DNA of 64,000 nucleotides from Mangrovibacter yixingensis (lineage in GTDB: Bacteria; Pseudomonadota; Gammaproteobacteria; Enterobacterales; Enterobacteriaceae): positions 124,001-188,000 of the forward strand of contig NZ_JAIVKM010000001.1 of NCBI RefSeq assembly GCF_020523985.1, written 5' to 3'. Positions 35,215 to 45,618 of this stretch are shown here, piece after piece; the stretch's first letter is position 1; each line of letters begins with the position of its first letter. Under the pieces are notes generated by a model. The model saw only the letters and a program-made list of their open reading frames with translations. It did not search any database and was not told the DNA's origin. The position numbers and the translations under genes are program-made.

Positions 35215-36870
35215 TTAGAATGTTTCCCAGTTTTCCCCGGTGTTGGCAGTAAGCGCCTTCACGCCCTGGGTCGGTTTTAGCGCCGGCTTTCTCACTTCAG
35301 AATTCGCTTTGGCGGTATAGCTGCTGCCAAGGTCAAACACTGCAATCGCACCAGTCAGATGTTCTGCTTCCATCTCCAGTGCCGCGGCACTGGTGGCAGC
35401 CTGCTGAACCTGGGCGGCGTTTTGTTGGGTGACGCTATCCATTGAGTTCATCGCCTGGCCGATCTGGTCGATACCGCGGGTTTGTTCATCGGATGCGACA
35501 GCAATCTCACCCATCAATTCCCGTACCCGGCTGACAGAAGCAATAATGGTTTCCATCGCTTTGCCTGCTTCCTGTACCTGGCCTGCACCGGTGGTAACCC
35601 GGCTGACAGATTCACTGATTAAGCCTTCAATCTCTTTAGCTGCCTGGGCACTGCGCTGTGCCAGGGAGCGAACTTCACTGGCGACGACGGCAAAACCACG
35701 CCCTTGTTCGCCTGCTCTGGCTGCTTCAACTGCAGCATTCAGTGCCAGAATATTGGTCTGGAACGATATGCTGTTAATCACACTGGTGATATCCGCGATT
35801 TTTTGCGAACTTTCGGAAATCCCTGCCATGGTTTTCACCACAGTATTCGTGATTTCACCACCTTTTTGGGCAATACCCTGAGCTTCATCGGTTAACTGGC
35901 GTGCCTGGTGTACGTTTTCCGCATTGTTTTTCACGGTGGAAGTCAGTTCTTCCATACTGGCGGCAGTCTGTTGCAGCGCCGCTGCCTGCTGGTCGGTACG
36001 GCCAGAGAGTTCTTCGTTGCCTTTACGAATCTGGCTGGTGCTGGTGTAAATGGTGCCAGAACTGTCGCGGATTACTGTAACCGTATCGCGCAGGCTGTCT
36101 TGCATACTGCGAATGTAGGGAATCAGTTGCCCGGCACAGTTGCGGCCAAAGTCATCAATATTATGTTGCAACTGGCCTGCAGTTAAACGCTCCAGGTGCC
36201 GTTTGATAATGCCAACCGGGCGTACCAGGTAAGCAACCAGGTAACGGTCAGTCAGAAACAGTGTGACAATCCCCGCCACCAGAGCAGCCAGCAGGATAAA
36301 ACGGTTACTGGTAATGTGGCTCTGAGCTTCTTTAACCATGTGATCTGATTGAATGGCCTGGGCGTATTTTTCAGCAGTAGCGCCAAACTGCACACTCAAC
36401 GGTGGGTATACGTGGCGAAATGTCTGGCGGAAACTGTCCAGATTATTCGCCTGGGCATTTTGCAACATAGGGGCGATAGTATTAAGCAGGGTTTCCCAGT
36501 CATTAACCATCTGCTGAACCAGTGCGTCATCTATTCCCGGGTGCTGGCTCTGGCGGAACTCTGCCAGCATATCCTGGCTGATTTTCAGTGCCTTGCCTGC
36601 GGAAACGAAAGTTTTCTCTGCATTGGCTTCATCGCCAGACTGGCGGAAGTCTACCGCGCGTAACATCCGCGTCATGCTGCGGAAGTACTGGTCATTGCCT
36701 TTAACCAGCATGGCATAAGTGTGTTTTTGTTCTGTATTTTGTTCCAGTAAGTGGCTTACATCAGTAAAGTTTCTCAGCGTTAATGTGGTTGCCACACCCC
36801 AAATCAAGGTGAACACGGCAAGGATAATCAACAACATTTTTCTGACGGTAATATCTTTTAAGATCTGCAT
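35215..36870 (-). CDS. Methyl-accepting chemotaxis protein (Tar/Tsr class)
   Basis: A 551-residue receptor: TM1 ([20 protein letters not shown]), a four-helix periplasmic ligand domain (about 35-185), TM2 ([17 protein letters not shown]), HAMP, then a signalling domain with the invariant hairpin [20 protein letters not shown] and [15 protein letters not shown]. The C terminus ends NWETF, the pentapeptide that tethers CheR and CheB in high-abundance receptors, so it can be adapted by methylation on its own. The start at 36870 follows GGAG; the frame extends 11 codons further upstream without support. The ligand is unknown. No chemotaxis or flagellar genes are close. Confidence 0.95.
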   Translation of the reverse strand: MQILKDITVRKMLLIILAVFTLIWGVATTLTLRNFTDVSHLLEQNTEQKHTYAMLVKGNDQYFRSMTRMLRAVDFRQSGDEANAEKTFVSAGKALKISQDMLAEFRQSQHPGIDDALVQQMVNDWETLLNTIAPMLQNAQANNLDSFRQTFRHVYPPLSVQFGATAEKYAQAIQSDHMVKEAQSHITSNRFILLAALVAGIVTLFLTDRYLVAYLVRPVGIIKRHLERLTAGQLQHNIDDFGRNCAGQLIPYIRSMQDSLRDTVTVIRDSSGTIYTSTSQIRKGNEELSGRTDQQAAALQQTAASMEELTSTVKNNAENVHQARQLTDEAQGIAQKGGEITNTVVKTMAGISESSQKIADITSVINSISFQTNILALNAAVEAARAGEQGRGFAVVASEVRSLAQRSAQAAKEIEGLISESVSRVTTGAGQVQEAGKAMETIIASVSRVRELMGEIAVASDEQTRGIDQIGQAMNSMDSVTQQNAAQVQQAATSAAALEMEAEHLTGAIAVFDLGSSYTAKANSEVRKPALKPTQGVKALTANTGENWETF

Positions 36871-37675
36871 AATTGGCTCCGGATAATCAGTGTGGTTATC
36901 CACAGTGGAAAATAAATGGCCAACATGAGACTGGCTTTGCGTTATTTGAAATTCAATTTCAAAAAAATCCTGCCATATGTGTTACGCAGAGTAATTTACT
37001 ATTAAGCCAGGCACAGGTTTTAGTAATCAAAGTTAGTCGCAATTAAATATATCAAAGGCAACTAAATACAACAGCAAAGTTCTATTTCTGCTCCTTGCTG
37101 TATGGAAATTAATATACCCTGGATTTCTTAAATTAGTATTAATTTATTTATTCTGTTTAAATGTGTCGATCACATTTTTTTGCTTATTTTTTAAATAATA
37201 ACCAATAAAATTAACAGGATCTGTGTAGGTTTATCTGTTGTAAGTAATGGCTTGTACTCCTCCAGAGGTATCTGGTTAATACTTCAGTATATACGTGGTG
37301 TTCTTTTTATAATTGTATTAGTACCGGTATTTTTATTGTGGGTTATTTTTTACTTAATGCAAATTGTTGATGTCGGAATGATTAATATAACCAGGGTTTG
37401 GAGATATTTCTCATGGCATGGGGCGTTGGGCGTTCGCAGGGAGTGAAAAATAGCACTAACTTGATCGTGTCCGGGCTGTGCTTGCTGCTATTTCTGCTAA
37501 TTTATCTCCCTTGAGGTATTTCTTGCTTGCAACCTGCCAGGAGAAAGCGTCAGATACCTTAGCCCATTTAGCCGGCGCGGGGCGAGCCTTGTGTTTAACA
37601 GGCAACCGGCATTTCCCGGCGGTTCCCTCCCGTACCAGTCACCGCCGCGTATTGAATCTTGAAAAGGTAACAATC
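36871..37675. other. AT-rich gap of about 800 bases, no supportable gene
   Basis: Very AT-rich DNA between divergent genes. A TTG-initiated frame (37252-37446) encodes a hydrophobic 64-residue peptide but lacks a convincing ribosome-binding site, so it is not called. The region must hold the promoters of the chemoreceptor and of the dehydrogenase. No sigma-28 promoter was recognised. Confidence 0.4.
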
Positions 37676-38539
37676 ATGGCGAAAGTGACATTTCTTGGCA
37701 CCGGGGCGATGGGAAGCCGAATGGCAATGAACTTACTGAAAGCCGGGCATGATGTTACGGTGTGGAACCGTACCCCGGAAACAGCCGCGCCTTTGGTGGA
37801 TGCTGGTGCGAGCCAGGCATTTACGCCACGGGAAGCCGTTGAGCAGGCCGGTGTGATAATTTCGGTATTACGTGATGATGACGCTTCACGTGAAGTGTGG
37901 CTCAACCCTGAATGGGGCGCACTTGCCGGTATGCCTGCCAGCGCTATTGCTATAGAAAGTAGTACGCTCACAGTCTCTTGGGTACGTGAACTGGCACAGA
38001 TAATGTCTTCCCGTGACCGGCCATTTTTGGAAGCCCCTGTTTCTGGTTCGCGCCCCCAGGCTGATAACGCCAGCCTTATCTATTTTGTTGGCGGTTATGA
38101 AGGCTATGTCGATCATGTCCGTTCTTTATTATTACAAATGGGCTCTGACGTGTTTTATGTTGGGAGCCACGGCGCTGCGGCAATGAGCAAGCTGGCGACC
38201 AATACGTTAATGGGCGTGCAGGTCGCGGCCCTGGCCGAAACTATCGCAATTCTGATTCGGGAAGGGGTGGATGTTGTCAGGGTGCTGGATGCCGTTTCAG
38301 GTACGGCTTCCTGGAGCCCGATGGCCGGGCGGGTTGCTCAGTCTATGCTGGCCCAGCAGTTTGCACCGCTATTTCCGGTTGAGTTGATAGAAAAAGACCT
38401 GGATTACATGCTGCGCTCGGCCGATGAAGCCCCGGCAATGCCTGCTATCACAGGTGCGCGTGATGCTTTTCGCGAAGCCATGGCCCAAGGGCTGGGGCAA
38501 GAGGATATGAGCGGTGTGGTGCGTTTATTCGTGAAATAA
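37676..38539 (+). CDS. 3-hydroxyisobutyrate dehydrogenase-family NAD(P)-dependent oxidoreductase
   Basis: A 287-residue beta-hydroxyacid dehydrogenase. It has the Rossmann motif FLGTGAMGSRMAMNLLKAGH with WNRT (NADP-type R after the second strand), the substrate-binding signature EAPVSGSRPQADN and the catalytic lysine region GAAAMSKLATNTLMG. The start at 37676 has AAGGTAA upstream; the longer frame from 37478 has no support. Family members oxidise 3-hydroxy acids such as 3-hydroxyisobutyrate, tartronate semialdehyde or L-threonate-type substrates, or reduce imines. It has no operon partner, so its substrate cannot be inferred. Confidence 0.9.
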   Translation: MAKVTFLGTGAMGSRMAMNLLKAGHDVTVWNRTPETAAPLVDAGASQAFTPREAVEQAGVIISVLRDDDASREVWLNPEWGALAGMPASAIAIESSTLTVSWVRELAQIMSSRDRPFLEAPVSGSRPQADNASLIYFVGGYEGYVDHVRSLLLQMGSDVFYVGSHGAAAMSKLATNTLMGVQVAALAETIAILIREGVDVVRVLDAVSGTASWSPMAGRVAQSMLAQQFAPLFPVELIEKDLDYMLRSADEAPAMPAITGARDAFREAMAQGLGQEDMSGVVRLFVK

Positions 38540-38559
38540 GCTGTGCCGTTAACCTGATG

Positions 38560-38592
38560 TCACCAGGCAGCCGGTTGTGGCCTGCCTGGTGA
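38560..38592. terminator. 11-bp GC-rich hairpin between convergent genes
   Basis: TCACCAGGCAG and CTGCCTGGTGA pair perfectly around an 11-base loop, lying between the dehydrogenase stop and the LpxC-type stop. T tracts are weak, so termination strength is uncertain. Confidence 0.5.
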
Positions 38593-38595
38593 AAA

Positions 38596-39552
38596 TCAAT
38601 TGTGCGTACGGAATGCCAAAGAAGGGAAACTCGAGCGCGTAACTGCTGGCACGGTACTGTAATTTTCTTGCCCGTTAAGGCCCGGCTCTTCACTGGTAAT
38701 CAGTGTCCAGGCGTTGGCGGTATCCAGCAGAGTACAAATCAGGGCATTATTCAGTGCATGGCCTGATTTATACGCGCTGAAATGGCCCAGCAGGTTATGC
38801 CCACCGGCATAAAGGTCGCCCACTGCATCCAACATTTTATGGCGTACCAGCTCGTTTGGGTAACGCAGGCCTTCCGGGTTTACCACATTGAATTCATCCA
38901 GGCCAATGGCATTATCCAGGCTTGCACCCAGGCTCAGGCCTTGTTTCTGTAAGTATTCAATATCTTTGATAAAGCCAAAAGTGCGGGCACGTGATAGCTC
39001 GGCGACATAACGTTCCGGAGTCAGTTGTAATGCAAACTGGCAAGTATCTGCAGCAATAGCCGGGTGGTTAAACTCAATAGTGAAATCCAGGCTAAAACCG
39101 GTGCCAGGCTCCAGCATTGCCCACTTGTCGCCATCCGTTACCCGTACCGGTTTAGTGATTTTCAGGAAGGATTTTGCTTCCTGTTGGTCCTGAATCCCGG
39201 CCTGGAGCAGCAGGTAGACAAACGGGTTGGAACTCCCATCCATAATTGGCACTTCGGCTGCATTAAGTTCGACATACAGGTTATCGATACCTAACCCGGC
39301 AATGGCCGACGAAAGGTGTTCGATAGTTGAAATGCGTACCCCGTTTTCATTGAACAAATTGGTTGCGAGAACGGCATCTTTAATACGATGCGCGCGTAAC
39401 GGAATCTCTTCAACAGGGGAAAGGTCGACACGGCGAAACACAACACCTGTATTAACGGGTGCCGGAGAGAGTTTCATATGCACTTTCTTACCACTGTGCA
39501 GACCAATCCCAGTGGTTTCAATATGCTGGCTAATTGTTTTTTGTTTTAACAT
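38596..39552 (-). CDS. Second UDP-3-O-acyl-N-acetylglucosamine deacetylase (LpxC paralogue)
   Basis: A 318-residue LpxC. The zinc ligands H79, H238 and D242 and the catalytic E78 and H265 fall at exactly the E. coli residue numbers. LpxC removes the acetyl group in the first committed step of lipid A synthesis. Identity to enterobacterial LpxC is only moderate in recall, and it is not in the ftsZ-lpxC cell-division cluster, so this is an extra copy. C63 of E. coli LpxC is alanine here. The C terminus reads SFPSLAFRTHN and lacks the nonpolar AVLA end that FtsH needs to degrade the E. coli enzyme. There is no clear ribosome-binding site; the frame upstream to 39633 adds unrelated residues. Confidence 0.9.
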   Translation of the reverse strand: MLKQKTISQHIETTGIGLHSGKKVHMKLSPAPVNTGVVFRRVDLSPVEEIPLRAHRIKDAVLATNLFNENGVRISTIEHLSSAIAGLGIDNLYVELNAAEVPIMDGSSNPFVYLLLQAGIQDQQEAKSFLKITKPVRVTDGDKWAMLEPGTGFSLDFTIEFNHPAIAADTCQFALQLTPERYVAELSRARTFGFIKDIEYLQKQGLSLGASLDNAIGLDEFNVVNPEGLRYPNELVRHKMLDAVGDLYAGGHNLLGHFSAYKSGHALNNALICTLLDTANAWTLITSEEPGLNGQENYSTVPAVTRSSFPSLAFRTHN

Positions 39553-39923
39553 GGCAGTTTGGTAATGCACGAAAACGTCATTATACGCAATTAAGGATAT
39601 CCCTGGGAACATCACTTTTTCAGTGGCGCACAATAACCACCAGGCCTGTACAGGGCTACCCGCCTAAGGAAGCAGAATAGGCCAGAATTATGAGGAAAAT
39701 TTGCAGTGAGCGTGTAGATTATGCTGTTTTTTTGGGGCGAGGGCGGTGGCGTGATTTCATTGGATTCATACAGCCGGTTTTTACATGAACGACATCTGTT
39801 CAACTCACTGATATTAAAAATAACGACACCAGGTTAAAACAGGCTGGATGGCAGATGCGCCTGGGTTATGCGCCAGCCAACCTGTTTTCCCCGGTATCGG
39901 TATCAATGCGCACGCGGGTTGAA
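39553..39923. other. Intergenic region with inverted repeat after the sugar ABC operon
   Basis: About 370 bases without a gene. An interrupted inverted repeat (39836-39847 AAAACAGGCTGG with 39873-39888) could end minus-strand transcription of the sugar transporter. The rest should hold the promoter of the LpxC paralogue. Confidence 0.4.
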
Positions 39924-41015
39924 TTACTGTGCTTTCATTACAGCTTGCTGGGCAACCACCGCAGCTTTTTGCTGCATACGGTTTTGCATCTGGTCAATGA
40001 TGACCGCAATAATAATGACCAGGCCCTTAATTACCATTTGCCAGAACTCACTGACGCCCATCATCACCAGCCCATCAGCAAGAAAACCGATAACAAACGC
40101 CCCAACCAGTGTCCCTAAAATGGTACCTCGCCCGCCAGCCAGCGATGTCCCCCCAAGTACCACGGCTGCAATAGCATTCATTTCAAATGCGGTGCCGTTT
40201 GCCGGGTGGCTGGCCAATAATTGTGCGGAAACTACAATCCCGGCAATGGCGGCACAAAAGCCCGACAAAGTATAAACCCACACTTTTACCTGGCGGACTT
40301 TCACGCCAGATAGCTCAGCGGCGCGTTCATTATCGCCAATTGCATAGACATGGCGACCAAAGGGCAGGCGGCGGGCCACGTAAGCAATGGCAACGGCAAG
40401 AACAATCATTATCCAGATAGCCCACGGAATACCCAGTAATGTGCCCGAACCAATTTCATCAAACCCGGTGTTACCCAGCAACGGGTTGCCTTCAAGCCCT
40501 GGGAATGTTTGCCCGCCAGAAGTTAGCATGGCGGCACCGCGCAGGACATACATGGTGCCCAGCGTGCAAATAAAAGGTGCAACATTATAGCGGGTAATAA
40601 TCCAGCCATTAATTGCACCAATAAATGCACCAATCAGCAAGACGACAGGGACAATAACCCAGACACTGGGGAAAATGGCGATACCAAACATAGGGAGCAC
40701 GATGCCTTTGGTTATCATCCAGCCAGCTATCATGCCGCATAAACCCAGCGTGGCGCCTATGGAAAGGTCAATACCAGCCGTGATGATGACAAAAGTAATC
40801 CCCAGGGCCAAAAACGCATTGATAGCAATATGCTTAATCATGATGACCAGGCTGCCGGTTGCCAGAAAGCCGGGTACGGTTAACGTAAAAAAGCCGACAA
40901 TTAAAAACAACGCAATAAACGTGCGCAGTTTCAGTGCCAGTAACAGCAACCCTTCGCGGGAACGGGATGGCGATGCCGCGGCCGTAGCTAATGTTTCGGA
41001 AGATGTTGTTTTCAT
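39924..41015 (-). CDS. Ribose-type sugar ABC transporter permease (RbsC-like)
   Basis: A 363-residue integral membrane protein with about ten hydrophobic segments and the BPD_transp_2 hallmarks GIDLSIGATLGLCGMIAG and AVVLGGTSLAGGRGTILGTL. The start at MKTTSSETL (41015) has AGGGG seven bases upstream and lies one base after the ATPase stop; the frame further upstream overlaps the ATPase gene and is not used. It forms the channel of the importer with the ATPase at 41017-42543 and the binding protein at 43167-44108. Pentoses such as ribose or apiose are plausible cargo. Confidence 0.92.
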   Translation of the reverse strand: MKTTSSETLATAAASPSRSREGLLLLALKLRTFIALFLIVGFFTLTVPGFLATGSLVIMIKHIAINAFLALGITFVIITAGIDLSIGATLGLCGMIAGWMITKGIVLPMFGIAIFPSVWVIVPVVLLIGAFIGAINGWIITRYNVAPFICTLGTMYVLRGAAMLTSGGQTFPGLEGNPLLGNTGFDEIGSGTLLGIPWAIWIMIVLAVAIAYVARRLPFGRHVYAIGDNERAAELSGVKVRQVKVWVYTLSGFCAAIAGIVVSAQLLASHPANGTAFEMNAIAAVVLGGTSLAGGRGTILGTLVGAFVIGFLADGLVMMGVSEFWQMVIKGLVIIIAVIIDQMQNRMQQKAAVVAQQAVMKAQ

Positions 41016-41016
41016 T

Positions 41017-42543
41017 TCAGAACCCCTGAGCACTTGCGCTAACCAGGGCTGCTTCTTCAGCCTGATTGCGGGGAATGTTGGCAGTGAGCTTGCCACCGGA
41101 CATAACAAGAATACGGTCAGAAACAGACATAATTTCTTTCAGATCAGAGGTTGAGAAGATGACCGCGATACCCTGTTCAGACAAATTGACCATCATGCGA
41201 AAGACATCGGCTTTGGCACCAATATCAATGCCGCGTGTGGGTTCATCCAGTAACAGCACTTTGGGGTTGGTCAACAACGCTCGGCCAATCACTACCTTTT
41301 GCTGATTTCCACCGCTCAGTGCCTGAATCTCTACTTCCGGGGAAGAGACTTTGATGGACAAATTGCCAATAGTGCTGGCAACCACTGCTGCTTCTTCTTT
41401 TGCGGCAATAGCAAAGTGCTTTTGCAGCCTGCGCCACAAGCTGGCAATCGTCAGGTTGGTGGCTACCGATGACACCGGGAAAATACCGGTCCGTTTTCGG
41501 TCTTCAGGAACCATACTCATCCCCATTCGAATACGTTCAGCCGTGCTGAGCCGCTGGGGAACGGGTTTACTGTCCAACCAGATTTTGCCGCTGTATGTGT
41601 GCTCGGCACCCAGCAGGCATTCGAACAACTCTGTTCGCCCAGCCCCCATCAGGCCATAAATTCCGACAATTTCACCGGCTTTAATCGCAAGGCTGACGTC
41701 ATCCACGACTTTATGGCCCAGAGAATTGACGCTGGTAATATGCTCTGCTTCGAGCACCGGTGCGCCAAAGGTTCTTTCTTCCGGTAAAAAGCGTGAAACC
41801 GGTTCACTTCCCAGCATTTCGCGCACGATCCACGGTACGTCTATGTCGCAAACTTTCGCTTCTGCCTGAAATTTTCCATCGCGCAGAATTGTTATGACAT
41901 CGCCAATCGCCATCAACTCTTCAAGGCGGTGAGATATATAGATGATAGAAACGCCCTGGCGAGTCAGTTCCCGGATAACCCGGAACAAAATGCTGACTTC
42001 TGTTTTGCTCAACGCTGAGGTGGGTTCATCAAGAATCAAAATATCGGCGTTTTCTGCCAGTGCTTTGGCAATTTCGACCAATTGCTGCTGGCCTACTTTT
42101 AGATTTCCAACCAGCTCGCGTGGCGAAATGGGTTGATCAAGGCGCGCAAGCAATTGTTGAGCAATCTCCTCCTGTTCTGCTTCCCGGATAGGGGTGAGCC
42201 CGGATTGGTGTTCGCGGCCAAGAAAGATATTCTCAGCTACTGTCAGGTTTTCAAACAGGTTCAACTCCTGGTGAACCATACCAATGCCTTTGGCAGCAGC
42301 ATCCCTGGTATTTTCGAAGTGGACCTGCTTGTTGTTGAGAAAAATTTCCCCGGCACTGGGGGGCTGAACCCCGGCAAGGATCTTCATCAGCGTTGATTTT
42401 CCGGCACCATTTTCACCAATAATCACATTGACCTTACCGCGCCAGACATTGTAATTGACGTTATCCAGCGCAATGGTGCCAGGGAAAACCCGGGATATTC
42501 CCCGGGCGCGTAAAATGATGTCGTTCTGAAGTTCGTCGTTCAT
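41017..42543 (-). CDS. Ribose-type sugar ABC transporter ATPase, duplicated (RbsA/MglA-like)
   Basis: A 508-residue tandem ATPase. The first half has Walker A GENGAGKST, a degenerate signature (LKVGQQQLVEIAKAL) and Walker B ILILDEPTSAL. The second half has a degenerate Walker A (GLMGAGRTE), signature LSGGNQQKVVIGRAL and Walker B VLLLDEPTRGIDIGAK. One degenerate nucleotide site is normal for the RbsA group. It overlaps the lipoprotein gene upstream by four bases (ATGA), so the operon is tightly coupled. Confidence 0.95.
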   Translation of the reverse strand: MNDELQNDIILRARGISRVFPGTIALDNVNYNVWRGKVNVIIGENGAGKSTLMKILAGVQPPSAGEIFLNNKQVHFENTRDAAAKGIGMVHQELNLFENLTVAENIFLGREHQSGLTPIREAEQEEIAQQLLARLDQPISPRELVGNLKVGQQQLVEIAKALAENADILILDEPTSALSKTEVSILFRVIRELTRQGVSIIYISHRLEELMAIGDVITILRDGKFQAEAKVCDIDVPWIVREMLGSEPVSRFLPEERTFGAPVLEAEHITSVNSLGHKVVDDVSLAIKAGEIVGIYGLMGAGRTELFECLLGAEHTYSGKIWLDSKPVPQRLSTAERIRMGMSMVPEDRKRTGIFPVSSVATNLTIASLWRRLQKHFAIAAKEEAAVVASTIGNLSIKVSSPEVEIQALSGGNQQKVVIGRALLTNPKVLLLDEPTRGIDIGAKADVFRMMVNLSEQGIAVIFSTSDLKEIMSVSDRILVMSGGKLTANIPRNQAEEAALVSASAQGF

Positions 42544-43151
42544 TGCGCGGCCTCTTCAGTTAAGGTGAGCGCGACTGCATCGGTGACTTTGCCGTGAGCT
42601 GTGGTCACTGCCAGCAATGCGCTAACCTGTTTTCCCATCCAGGCTGTATCAACCTTGGGTAAGTGGCTGGCGGCTTCACGGTTATAGGCTTTGGAAAGCT
42701 GAGCGAACTGCACCTGATTCGTGAAGTCTTCAAACTGGAACCCTGCCGCATCACGGATACTGTTACCGCGAATAACCGGACCAATTTGCACTGTGAGGGG
42801 GTGCGAATCGACCATGATAGTTATCTTCTTTTCCCGTTCATTCTGGGCATCCTCATCCGTCACCGGGCCAGTTATTCGCAGGAAAAAACTCTGCTGGTTA
42901 CCCGGTGAGGCCGATAAGCTGGAGAGAAATGTTGATGTGTCCATGGCCTTATTCTGTGCCGCCTCAACAACACGGCTTTGCCATGTTTGCTGGGCAATCT
43001 GTTTCGGCGTCATGTTGTCATAACCCGGTGTACTGTCTGCAGCTTTTGGCAAAATGGGGTTCCCATTGGCATCCAGACTCACAACATCACAGGCAGTCAG
43101 CAACAGGATTGCGCAGGCAGTCAGCACATTTCCCCATCGTTTGAGTGACAT
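42540..43151 (-). CDS. DUF2291-family lipoprotein of the sugar transporter operon
   Basis: A 203-residue protein with a lipoprotein signal: LLLTAC with the lipidated cysteine at residue 21, so it should be anchored in a membrane facing the periplasm. The remainder (ALLAVTTAHGKVTDAVALTL, PVIRGNSIRDAAGFQFEDF) fits DUF2291, a family regularly encoded with ribose-like ABC transporters. Its role is not established; it may assist substrate capture. It is placed between binding protein and ATPase genes, 15 bases from the former. Confidence 0.8.
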   Translation of the reverse strand: MSLKRWGNVLTACAILLLTACDVVSLDANGNPILPKAADSTPGYDNMTPKQIAQQTWQSRVVEAAQNKAMDTSTFLSSLSASPGNQQSFFLRITGPVTDEDAQNEREKKITIMVDSHPLTVQIGPVIRGNSIRDAAGFQFEDFTNQVQFAQLSKAYNREAASHLPKVDTAWMGKQVSALLAVTTAHGKVTDAVALTLTEEAAQ

Positions 43152-43166
43152 AAAACCTCCACCCGG

Positions 43167-44144
<978 letters not shown>

Positions 44145-44330
44145 TTATTATTCAAGGTAACCATAAGTCGCCGTTCAAAAACTGTCTACTGACTTACAGC
44201 GCGAATTTCTTAAAAAGAGAAAAGGATCACGATCCGGGCGTTACCGGCCGCTGGCATTAATGCCGTTATGGTAGGCAGGTTGTGGTTTTTTTATTAATTA
44301 AAACAGAATGATAGAGAGGTTATTGTAGCA

Positions 44331-44359
44331 GCCTGCCGCCATGGAAAAGGGCAGCAGGC
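44331..44359 (-). terminator. Hairpin after the SorC regulator gene
   Basis: Ten-base GC-rich arms (44331-44340 and 44350-44359) pair with one G-U wobble on the minus strand around a 9-base loop. It lies just after the regulator stop. No clear T tract follows. Confidence 0.45.
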
Positions 44360-44365
44360 CGGTTA

Positions 44366-45316
44366 TCAAGCCTGGTATAGCGCTCTGGCGGTGGCAAAAT
44401 CTGTTATCAGTACGTCAATGTACTGCCCGCGTAATGCACCACGAATGGCATGGCATTTTTCTGGCCCACCAGCCAGCGCAATCACATGTTTACAGGCATG
44501 TACCTGGTTCAGTTCCATGCCAATCACCGGGTCTTCCTCTGGGGTCAGCACCGGTTTCCCATCGGCATCGTAATAATGCAGGCAGATATCACCCACGGCC
44601 CCGCGCGCTGCCAGCAACTGAAGCATTTCCTCGTTGTAATAGTTCCCTGAATTTTTCAATAACTGCGAGGGTTCCAGTTCACCAATGCCAACAATGGCAA
44701 TGTCCACTGCAGAAAACTTACTGACTGCCGCAGCGACATCGGGGCTGCTCATCAACCGCGCCCGTTCTTCCACGGAATGCTCAATACTTTGGGAAGGTAG
44801 CAACCAGGCGGGGCAGGAGAGATGTGCGGCAAGTTGCTGGGTAAGAATCGTTGCCTGAACATTACCATTTGGCCCCACGCCGCCCAGCAGTTGGATAACC
44901 CCCTGAGCCCGAACACTTTGTGGGTGCATTTCATCAACCATGCAACGAATGGTGCTGCTCCAGGAAGAAATGCCGACCATATCTTCCGGGCGGATGCGGG
45001 TTTCTACATAGTGCGCTGCAGCACTGCCAATGGCGTGTTTAATTTGAGCGGCGGTTGCCTCTTCACCCGCATCAACAATGATGGCCTGGCTCAGTGCGTA
45101 TTTCTGCTCAAGGGATTTTTCCAGCGCAACAAAAATGTTGGTGGGCTGGACCACAGTAATTTTGACCAGGCCTTCTTTCTGGCAACGTGTCAGGGCGCGA
45201 GAGACAAAGGATTGTGACAAATGCAGCAAAGAGGCAATCTCAGATTGCTTTTTATTTTCGCTGTAATAAAGCGTCGCGATTTTTACCAGCAAACGCTGAT
45301 CATCCTGCTTTGACAT
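44366..45316 (-). CDS. SorC-family sugar-responsive transcriptional regulator
   Basis: A 316-residue protein: N-terminal helix-turn-helix (KKQSEIASLLHLSQSFVSRAL) and a C-terminal sugar-phosphate-binding domain (GISSWSSTIRCMV, IVGIGELEPSQLL, then IALAGGPEKCHAIRGALRG). SorC proteins bind sugar phosphates and act mostly as repressors. It lies between the transporter operon (same strand, 257 bases on) and the divergent enzyme operon. Both flanking promoters share one palindrome, which makes it the obvious regulator of the whole sugar module. Confidence 0.92.
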   Translation of the reverse strand: MSKQDDQRLLVKIATLYYSENKKQSEIASLLHLSQSFVSRALTRCQKEGLVKITVVQPTNIFVALEKSLEQKYALSQAIIVDAGEEATAAQIKHAIGSAAAHYVETRIRPEDMVGISSWSSTIRCMVDEMHPQSVRAQGVIQLLGGVGPNGNVQATILTQQLAAHLSCPAWLLPSQSIEHSVEERARLMSSPDVAAAVSKFSAVDIAIVGIGELEPSQLLKNSGNYYNEEMLQLLAARGAVGDICLHYYDADGKPVLTPEEDPVIGMELNQVHACKHVIALAGGPEKCHAIRGALRGQYIDVLITDFATARALYQA

Positions 45317-45497
45317 GGCATTCCCCTTGATTTACTTGATGGTATTTTTATTCATTGCTGCATAGATAACAAGTTGTTGTCCAAAATGGCTCAATGATCA
45401 AATGTGATCATTTTCTCTTTTTACTAACTTTCGCACCTTGCCGGATAGACAAACGCCAACAAGCGGCATACGCTGTTATTGAATATTAAGTCATATA

Positions 45498-45511
45498 TGA
45501 ATATATATTCA
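45498..45511. promoter_or_regulatory. Operator palindrome before the transketolase operon
   Basis: TGAATATATATTCA is identical to the core of the palindrome at 44121-44138. An extra half site TTGAATATT lies at 45479-45487. It sits about 110 bases before the transketolase start and 180 before the regulator start. The 45317-45618 gap holds no gene. Confidence 0.7.
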
Positions 45512-45618
45512 ATGGCGTTTTTACTTAGGTTTTACGGATATGTTCAGGCAGTTGGTATTTTTTTATACCTGACTTGAATAAATATTCCAGTAAGACTAAA
45601 AATTCACGAGGTACAGAT

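Noticed and set aside
37252-37446. 64-codon hydrophobic frame starting with TTG
   Set aside because: No convincing ribosome-binding site, a rare start codon and AT-rich DNA where hydrophobic frames arise by chance.
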